From: Strigomonas culicis | Taxonomy: Eukaryota; Euglenozoa; Kinetoplastea; Trypanosomatida; Trypanosomatidae | NCBI GenBank assembly: GCA_000482145.1 | Contig: AUXH01000344.1 | Location: forward strand, 1-20,612 | DNA length: 20,612 bases | Direction: 5' to 3' | Shown here: one piece after another, positions 8,286 through 15,300 of the stretch | Layout of the letters: each line of letters opens with the position of its first letter | Numbering within the stretch: the stretch's first letter is position 1 | Notes under the pieces: generated by a model | Told to the model about the DNA's origin: nothing | The model's database searches: none | The model's input: only the letters and a program-made list of their open reading frames with translations | Program-made: the position numbers and the translations under genes

Positions 8286-8768
8286 TCACCACAGACAAGG
8301 GGCCCGCAGCGGGGCAAGGGCGACACTCGCGTCCGCCGCTGCGGCGGCTCCGCTGCGGGTGCGCCGCGCGTGCGGCGACGGGGAACCGCCCGGGCCCGTA
8401 GGCAAATTCGGGGAGGACGACAGGTAGCGCGCGCGGCACTGGGTCATCTGGCCCGCGCCCTGCGGACTGCACTGCAGCGAGGGGGTCACGCTCGCGGCCT
8501 CCTCGATGGGCGGCGGCGGGTCCGACGTATCGCTCCGCACCGACTCGTCACTCACGGACGACACAAACGAAAAATTGGCCACCGCTGCCCCGCCACTGCT
8601 ACCGCCATCTATGTCGTCTAGATGTGCCGGGCTTTGCGCGTGAATCCCGATATCGCCCAGGTGTCGCAGTTGTATCAAGCCATCATCCCCACGAAAAGAC
8701 AGGATGCAATCTTCAAACGATGGGAAATTGTTCACTTCTCGGTGCAAAAAGGGATTGTTGGAGTGCAT
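8286..8768 (-). CDS. Hypothetical protein, 160 residues
   Basis: I do not recognise this protein. Residues 1-55 (NNPFLHREVNNFPSFEDCIL at 4-23, GLIQLRHLGDIGIH at 30-43) have ordinary composition. The rest is low in complexity: Gly/Ser (55-62), Ser/Asp (68-83), PPPP (84-87), Ser/Pro/Gly (115-133), Arg (135-138) and Ala5 (141-145). The open frame runs 8 codons further to a TTG, but the acceptor AG at 8777-8776 places the leader at only 7 bases before the ATG at 8768. The coding GC is very high in the C-terminal half. No signal peptide or membrane segment is seen. The call as a gene rests on the open frame, the well-placed acceptor and its position in the array. It could be a regulatory or cytoskeletal disordered protein, but nothing shows this. 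Confidence 0.5.
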   Translation of the reverse strand: MHSNNPFLHREVNNFPSFEDCILSFRGDDGLIQLRHLGDIGIHAQSPAHLDDIDGGSSGGAAVANFSFVSSVSDESVRSDTSDPPPPIEEAASVTPSLQCSPQGAGQMTQCRARYLSSSPNLPTGPGGSPSPHARRTRSGAAAAADASVALAPLRAPCLW

Positions 8769-8775
8769 CGCACGT

Positions 8776-8801
8776 CTAAAACAAGCAAACAAAAAAAAAG
8801 G
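8776..8801 (-). promoter_or_regulatory. Probable trans-splice acceptor of the 160-residue protein gene
   Basis: The coding strand shows CC followed by T9, GTTTGCTTGTTTT and AG at 8777-8776. It is one of the cleanest acceptors in the window and lies only 7 bases before the ATG. Confidence 0.5.
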
Positions 8802-8973
8802 TTGATCAACAAATCTAATAGACTGAAAAGAATGAAGTCATGGAATGCATAAAGGAGTGCTTATAGGTGGATATATATACGATATTTCCGTAAAAGATCG
8901 CATTCATAACAGAGAAGGGTCGGATGCGCATGAAAACGCACTTCGTTCTTATCGTTCAATAATAGGTTCTTTC

Positions 8974-8993
8974 TTTTTTTTTTGGGGGGGGGG
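8974..8993. repeat. T10-G10 homopolymer junction
   Basis: Ten T are followed directly by ten G on the plus strand (C10A10 on the coding strand), in the 281-base gap between the GTPase gene and the 160-residue protein gene. The gap is otherwise AT-rich without a gene. Confidence 0.9.
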
Positions 8994-9049
8994 CTTAGCA
9001 TCTCATTTCCGTCCCTTTTCACACACAGATTAAGCAAGTTTTCAGAACT

Positions 9050-9670
9050 TTACAACACGTCACACGACGCCTTCGCACGACGCTTTTTCTTCCCTTGAGG
9101 TGCTAACCCTGGAGAGGTGTGTGCCTCGCCTTCCTCCAGGGGGGCCTCCACACCGTCGTTACAAATAGCACCCGCATAGCTAAATCGAACAAGGGCACGA
9201 AAAAGCCGTGCAGTGGATGTGTACGAAGTCGCACTGACTTCAACAAAAGGGATACCCTTCTCTGCGCCAAACTTGGCGCCCTCCTCCAGCGCGACCACAC
9301 GGTGGATGTGCTGGTCCGCCTTGTTGCCAACCAGAACACAGTGCGCCGCCCCACCTTGGCGGGCATGCTGCAGTTGTGCGAACAGGTGGCACGCGGCGCT
9401 GAAGCTCTCTCGCTCCGTGATGCTGTAGACGAGCGCAAAGGCCACGTCGCGCACCAGCAGCTCCTCACGTAGTGCCTGCAGGGAGTCGCCGCCGCCAACG
9501 TCAATAATTGGGGTGTGCACCGTGCGGTCGTCGTACGTCACGGCGGTCAGGTGCGCATCCTCCAGGGTGGGTTCGTAGCTTCCACAGAAGTACCGCTGGC
9601 AGAACTGAAGGCAGAGACTGCTCTTACCAACTCCCGAGCTTCCCAAAAAAACGATGGAAAGTGTGTCCAT
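9050..9670 (-). CDS. Ras-like small GTPase with altered G3 and CaaX box
   Basis: The protein has 206 residues and lines up with Ras almost without gaps. The G1 motif GSSGVGKSS is at 10-18. Switch I is YEPTLED at 32-38, with Thr at 35. G3 is DVGGGD at 57-62 (DTAGQE in Ras). G4 is NKAD at 116-119, and G5 is SAT at 146-148. A Lys/Arg stretch (KKKRR at 194-198) precedes the C-terminal CDVL, a CaaX box whose Leu favours geranylgeranylation, so plasma-membrane or endomembrane attachment is expected. Switch I resembles Ras/Rap rather than Rab, while Ser at position 12 is Rab-like. Gly at 61 replaces the Gln needed for normal GTP hydrolysis, so the cycle may be slow or depend on an unusual GAP. The start at 9670 is the ATG directly before the first strand. 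The open frame upstream begins with GTG. Confidence 0.85.
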   Translation of the reverse strand: MDTLSIVFLGSSGVGKSSLCLQFCQRYFCGSYEPTLEDAHLTAVTYDDRTVHTPIIDVGGGDSLQALREELLVRDVAFALVYSITERESFSAACHLFAQLQHARQGGAAHCVLVGNKADQHIHRVVALEEGAKFGAEKGIPFVEVSATSYTSTARLFRALVRFSYAGAICNDGVEAPLEEGEAHTSPGLAPQGKKKRRAKASCDVL

Positions 9671-9729
9671 GCATCTAGAAAGCGGCCGCGACAACGCCCT
9701 AACAACAAAAAGCCAAGTGATACGAAGGA

Positions 9730-9790
9730 CTTGTTGATGCACATGTGAAAAGAGAAAAAGAGGAAAAGAAAGAAGTCAAAGAGCAAAGGA
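9730..9790 (-). promoter_or_regulatory. Probable trans-splice acceptor of the GTPase gene
   Basis: A long CT-rich tract on the coding strand (about 9745-9790) is followed by the first AG at 9731-9730, giving a leader of about 59 bases. Other AGs closer to the start (for example after TTTTTGTTGTT, and just before the ATG pair) are possible alternatives. Confidence 0.45.
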
Positions 9791-9959
9791 AGGAATGGAA
9801 GCACAATACACAGAAAACAACAAGAACATAAATAAGCACCAAAAGGAAAGGGAGTGATGGAAAGGATGCTTCATGTACTGAATGGCTAAAAGAAAAGAGT
9901 AAAAGTGATGTCCTGATTTCCTTCGACGGTGCGCATAGGGATACAGAAATGTGGGAGAA

Positions 9960-11795
9960 CTACAGAATACCCCCTCGTGAGCTGATGCGTCGTGTAAAAT
10001 GCAACGCCACGGGCACCGCCAGCAAGTTGACAAGTCCACAGAGGATGAACGGCAGCCAAAGGCACGCCACTCCTTTACAGGAGCGGTCCACACGCCCTTG
10101 AAGAGAACTGTTGTGGTCATACCACGGACCGAAAAGCGCCATATTAAAAACAACAGGGGACAGCATGCCAGCCGTGTACAGCCAGCTGTAGTGCTTCCCA
10201 CAGTTGTTGGGGGCAAAGAGTGAAGTGACGACGAGCACGGTGCTGCCCCATGATATGCCTGTCGAAAGGCCGATAATGAAGAATGGAACAAAGAGAAGGG
10301 GGCCGGGGATGATCAAAAACAATGGCAGACCCACAACATTGAACAGCGGCGAGAAGACAAGAAAGGAAGCAATCGAGTAGTTAAAGCGCTCCATGAACGG
10401 GAAGGCATAGCCTACCACCACGCGCCCAAGCGCGCTCGCAACGCCAAAGATAGAGACATAGACCGTATTTGTGGTCAGAGAGAACGTGTCGTAGCAGAGC
10501 GCCTGGTACACCTGGCTACTGTTGGACGAGGTCAGCGTCATGCACCCCCACGAGGCAAAGCAAATGTACCACAGGAGCCATATTTCACGCTTCGAGAAGT
10601 TAGCGACCAGAGACGAGATGTTGAGGTGAAGTACCCCCGTTTTTTCCACGAAGAGAGACGAGTGCCATGCCTTCTGTGCCAACGGCGCGGTCGCACCAGG
10701 CACAGGCACAACGGACGTGGTGCCTATCTCCGTCCCGTAGGAGGGATCCGGCAGCGGTGTGCGGACCGCGTCTCCCAAGTCTTCCACCACACAGGTCTGC
10801 CGACGGTCTTCACAGTAAGCCACCGCCTCCGCCTTTGCAGCAGGGTCGAGCTCCACCGCCCCGTGCAGGGCCGCAGCGTCGCCTCGAAAGCCGCCGACGT
10901 TCACGACGAAGGACGGGGTGACGAAGATCATGGAGGTGAAGGAGAAACACAGCAGAACGGTCAACACGCCCACCAGCGCGCGCGCGCCTGTGCCGAGCGT
11001 GACGTAGTTTTCGACCAGCGTTACCACCAGTACATACGCGACCGCGAAGAAGAGAATGGCCGTGCCCCACCGGAAGGGTCGCGCGAACAGCGTCGGCTCG
11101 CCGCCGCCTCGAGCGATGGTGTCCGCGTCCGCCACGTTGAGGCCGACCGCGCGCGTCTGCGGTGTAGGCAGCTTCACAAAGAGAACACCCAGGACGCCAG
11201 AAATTAAGGAAAAGGTAAACAAAAAGGCAAAAAAGGGAGCGATGCCAGTGGTGTACTCTTCAATGAAGGCCAAATTGATTTGCGCGACGATGGAACTTCC
11301 GAGTCCCATAAACGTTTTCTGTATGAGAATGACACGCCCTTGATAACAAGAAAAACTCTTCAGGTTTGTCAAGACGCTTCCTGTTTCGTAGAAACTGGCC
11401 GATAATTGCGATAGGCCAAAGAAGATACACATAACAAGCACACTGTTCGACAGAACTGGCTGTTCAAGGTCATAGAAAATGACATACATGCCCATCCAGC
11501 CAACCACGTTAAGGATGGTTCCCACAAAAAGGGTCGCCGTGGGACCTTTCTTATCGTACAAAAATCCAGTAGGTATTGAAAAATAGCTTAGGAGAACCCC
11601 AACCGTTGACACAACGCTAACCTGAAATTGCGTGTAACCAAACGCGCCAGTTTTCATAAAAGGGCTGAAGATGCCGAAGCAGAAACAAGCCGCATTGTTT
11701 ATGCTAAGCAGAATGCTCACAAAAAAATGCAGAAACCACTTTTTTTCCAGGGTCCATTCCGACCACTTGGGGTGAAGTTGTTGCTGCTGCTCCAT
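9960..11795 (-). CDS. Nodulin-like MFS transporter
   Basis: The protein has 611 residues with about 12 hydrophobic segments: six at about 20-210, two at 245-295, and four or more at 405-600. The N-terminal half matches the nodulin-like family: a Trp-rich lead (WSEWTLEKKW at 11-20), a Gly-rich first helix ending CFGIFSPFMK (39-48), FGYTQFQ (52-58), then GFLYDKKGP (77-85), which stands for the MFS motif A loop. A hydrophilic loop of about 105 residues at 300-405 follows the eighth segment and contains four acidic clusters. Members move small solutes, and plant members have been linked to iron or auxin precursors. The substrate is unknown here. The only ATG of the open frame is at 11795. The 101 codons upstream are translated pyrimidine tract starting at TTG and were left out. 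It is transcribed between the PF6-like and GTPase genes. Confidence 0.75.
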   Translation of the reverse strand: MEQQQQLHPKWSEWTLEKKWFLHFFVSILLSINNAACFCFGIFSPFMKTGAFGYTQFQVSVVSTVGVLLSYFSIPTGFLYDKKGPTATLFVGTILNVVGWMGMYVIFYDLEQPVLSNSVLVMCIFFGLSQLSASFYETGSVLTNLKSFSCYQGRVILIQKTFMGLGSSIVAQINLAFIEEYTTGIAPFFAFLFTFSLISGVLGVLFVKLPTPQTRAVGLNVADADTIARGGGEPTLFARPFRWGTAILFFAVAYVLVVTLVENYVTLGTGARALVGVLTVLLCFSFTSMIFVTPSFVVNVGGFRGDAAALHGAVELDPAAKAEAVAYCEDRRQTCVVEDLGDAVRTPLPDPSYGTEIGTTSVVPVPGATAPLAQKAWHSSLFVEKTGVLHLNISSLVANFSKREIWLLWYICFASWGCMTLTSSNSSQVYQALCYDTFSLTTNTVYVSIFGVASALGRVVVGYAFPFMERFNYSIASFLVFSPLFNVVGLPLFLIIPGPLLFVPFFIIGLSTGISWGSTVLVVTSLFAPNNCGKHYSWLYTAGMLSPVVFNMALFGPWYDHNSSLQGRVDRSCKGVACLWLPFILCGLVNLLAVPVALHFTRRISSRGGIL

Positions 11796-12353
11796 TCCTT
11801 TGGAACGAATACAAGAAAAAAAGAGAATGACGTAAAGGAGAAAAAAAAAGACAAAAAAAACTGTGGATAATCGCGCATACAAAGAAGGAGTAAGACGATA
11901 AAAAAGAAAGGTGATGAAAAAAAAAAGGAGAGAGTAAAAAGAGAAATCGAGGAGAGAGAAGAAAAAAAAAATGCAAGCAAGCAAAGAAAGTAAGTATAAG
12001 AAACACAAATGACAAGAGTGTGACACATATATACAAGGAGAAGAAGAAGAAAAAAAGTAGACAGTACATGAAATTGTTGTAGTGTATATAACGTACAATT
12101 CTCTAGTTTACATATAAAGGTTAAATGATAAAAATACAGTGAGGCACCTTCACCGATCAAAGAAAACGGTGAACTACAAAGAAGAAAGGTGAAGATATGC
12201 ACTTGCCTCTTCTGGCAGAATATTAACCTCTTAGGTGTACATGAAGAAATAAATACATTTCATTGTTCAAGAGCAACAACAAAAAACAGCAAGGAAAAGA
12301 GGAAGCGAGGAAGAAGAAGAAAAAAAAATGAGCGCACTCATTTCTGATTTCAA
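11796..12353. other. Long pyrimidine-biased intergenic region (coding strand)
   Basis: Over about 11800-12060 the coding strand is mostly T and C, with many runs of six to ten T. This keeps a minus frame open for 101 codons without an ATG. Several AGs inside it could serve as trans-splice acceptors. The nearest lies at 11799-11798, only 2 bases before the ATG, and one after TTATCCAC near 11870 would leave a leader of about 75 bases. The part from 12060 to 12353 is AT-rich 3' sequence of the PF6-like gene with no gene seen. Confidence 0.6.
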
Positions 12354-15300
12354 CTATTTTTCATCATCGTTGGAAAAGGATTCGGTTTGTGTGTCGTTCG
12401 CATCCTCGTCGGAGGAGCTCGTGCCCTGCAAGCGTGACGCGCCGGGCACGTAGGGCGGGTCGGCCACCCCAAGGTCGGAGACGCCCTCTTCCAACCGGAT
12501 GTCGTCCGCGGTCCGCGTGGTCTCCACCTCGACGCTCACCGTGACGCAGCCCCCCTCGTACACCACCTGCAGCGGCACCTCTAGCAGGCCCTCCTCCGAC
12601 TGGAAGCCGGACAGGTGCACCTCGGCGGCCTCCGTCATGCCGGCCGCCAGAAAGTGGTGACGGTACTGGACCCTCAGCAGGCGCTTGCGCTCGGCCAGCA
12701 CGGTGATGCGATAGCGGCAGGGCACCGTGGACTTGTTCGTCACGTAGACGAGCGAGGCGTAGCGGCGGCCGGCGAGCACCGTCCCGAAGCAGACCCGCTT
12801 CGGTGTCACCGCCAGCAGCGGCACGTGGTGCGCCGAGGACGCGGTGCAGCCCAAATGCGCAGACGCCGCCGTCGCCGCACCGCCCGTCCGCGACAGCATC
12901 AGCGGGACGCCGCCGGGGGCGAAGGGCGCGGTCGGGTCCCTCTCGTCCGCCTCCGCGCGCGGGGGGCGGGCGGGCGCGGCCGCGGCCGCGGCCGCCGCGC
13001 GCTTCGGTGGTTTCTGCTCCTGCGGCTCTCGCGCCACGCGCCGGGCGGGGAGCGTCGACGGGTCGACCCCGGTCGCGTGCCAGTAGCTCGAGCGCGTCGT
13101 CGGCAGTGTCTCCTCGCGCGCGTCCCGCGGCGAGTCCAGCTCCGCGGCGTGGTGCCGCCGCCAGCCGTCCAGGCTCAGCACCTGCACGTCCATGTGCGCC
13201 GACGGGCGGGGCTCCAGCGCCTCCCTGCGCGGCGGCGGGTCGTCGACCGCGCAGTCGCTCTCGAAGATCGCCGCCGCGGGCGAGGGCAGCCGGACCACGA
13301 GGCCGTGCCCAAAGTAGTGCTCCGAGGTGGGCGGGCAGGTGCCTTGGTTCAGCAACACGCCCCGTGTATGCGGCAGAGGCGACACGGGGACGGCGGCCAG
13401 TCCCCTCGCCTCCTCGCGCGTCAGTCTGTTGAACAGCGACTGGACGAACGGGGCCTCGGTCAGCAGCACGTTCGTCGCGCCCTGCGGCGCCCGCCGGCCG
13501 CCCTCCTTGCGCTGTACGGCGCACAGATTCTGCTGCTGCAGCGACGACGACGGCGCGGGGTGGTCCGATGCCGCGGCGCACAGGAAGTTCTCCAGCGTCC
13601 GGCGCACCTCCTCGCCGTGGTAGTGCTCGAGGCTCGAGCCGTCGGAGGATGGCTCTGCGCGCGGCGGCACCCCGCAGCCCGGGCGGCGGCCCGCGCCGCG
13701 CTCGGTGGGCAGGCCCCGCACGTGGAGGGCGTCGCGGTCGACCACGACGTCGGTGCCCTGGAGCGCCAGCACAAAGGCGGGCGAGACGATCTCCGCGCGG
13801 CGCTTAAACGGCTGCGCGTGTGGGTTCGCGTGGAAGCGTGGGCACGACAGACAGCCGCTCTGCTCTCGCGCGCAGCGGCCGAAGGGAGAGACAGTGAAGG
13901 TGGACGTGCTCTTATCCGGGGACGGAACCAACGCCTCCAGCCCTGCGAAGGCGCAGTCCACCGTGTAGTGGCTTCCATAAACAATGTTCGACACGTGCAT
14001 CCGGTACGTGAGGAGGTCCATCCGGCCGGTGAAGCTGCTCCTGTTGCCGAACGCCACGTGCCTGTTCGCGAGGTCAAACCGCAGCGATATGTGGGGGTCC
14101 ATACACAAACAGATACACTGGCCCGTCTGGCAGGTCGCCGCCGGAAAGGTGCCGACCGACCACGTCACGCTCTCCACGCCGAGCGATGCAGCAACGCTCG
14201 TGCCGACACGCATCGTCTCCTTCGTAGCGGCCGTACTGCAAGTCCCGTGCGGCGCCGGTACCTCACGTTGATACTGAAAGTCATCCTCTCTGACATTTCT
14301 TGTAACCACGGGTGAAATGATTTCCGTTGTCACTTCCAGCGTCGATTTCGCGACCACGCCTGTGGCATTGTAAACAAGCACCTCCCCCGTCGAGGTCACG
14401 TACACACTCACGTCTGCCGATTGAGTCGCATAGGAGCCCTTGCCATCAAAGACAATGCGCACGTCCGGCACATCCGGAGAAACAAGCTCCATCGAACCGT
14501 CCACGTAGTAGTGCACCTCCAGCAGGCGCTCTATGGTGCACCGCTGCAGCGCCTCGTTCTTCCATACGAGCAGCGGTATCCGCACGGTCGGCAGATAGAG
14601 GCTGTTCTCCGCCGTGCAGAGGACGCAACCCTCGGCCTCCGAAAAGAGGTAACGCAGTGGCACGCCGTTGTGCACCACGCGCGCGTAGGCGCGCACGAAG
14701 GGTGGGTCCTTCTCGCGCGCAGGCGGCTTCGGGATGGCGTTCCTCAAGGACAGCTCGAACTCCTCGAGGGACGGCGGCGGCTCCGTGTTCTTGTCCCGCT
14801 TAGCACCCTTCGTGCGGCCGTACAGCGCCTCGTACTGCGCGGCCGCCTGCTCGGCCACCTCCCGCAGTTGCGTCTCGTAGTTGTGCTGCTCCACCTCGGT
14901 GGTGTTGTCCTCGAAAACGTCGAAGAACAGCGAGACGTCCTTATTGACGTGGCAGTGCGAGCGCACACCGCTCGAGAGCAGACACTGTGCGAGCACACTG
15001 GCGTTGTGGCTGACGTCAATCTGGAAGCCAAACGCAGCGCCGCACGGTAGGTACACGTTACACCTCGTCTGCTGCGTATTGCACACCACGCGCTCTGCTT
15101 CAATCACGCTGCCGTCGTCAGGGAAGAGCCACTCCACCTCCTCCGCGCCGCAGCGCGCGCCCACGCCGTGCGCAAGCAGCTGCTGCACGAGCGGTTTGGA
15201 GAGCATACGGATGGTGCTGTCATACACGCGACGGCGACGGAGACGCTGCTGTATCTGCTGCACATGGTCCTCCAAGGGTATGACGGGAGGCACCTTCTTG

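Noticed and set aside
10570..11207. Plus-strand open frames opposite the nodulin-like transporter
   Set aside because: They are Arg/His-rich shadows of the GC-richer part of that gene with no membrane or domain pattern.
9960..12098. N-terminal extension of 101 residues on the nodulin-like transporter
   Set aside because: The extension begins at TTG, contains no ATG, and is a translation of the pyrimidine tract that serves as splice acceptor.
12364..13581. Same-strand alternative frame of 405 codons within the PF6-like gene, possible frameshift product
   Set aside because: Its composition (Arg, Ala, Gly) is that of a frame-shifted GC-rich gene. The main frame remains open to its own stop and contains the ASH-like domain, and no slippery site is evident.
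12615..14315. Plus-strand open frame of 566 codons opposite the PF6-like gene
   Set aside because: It lies in the very GC-rich part, where stop codons are rare in every frame. Its product is made of Arg, His, Ala and Gly without domains, and no plus-strand acceptor precedes it.
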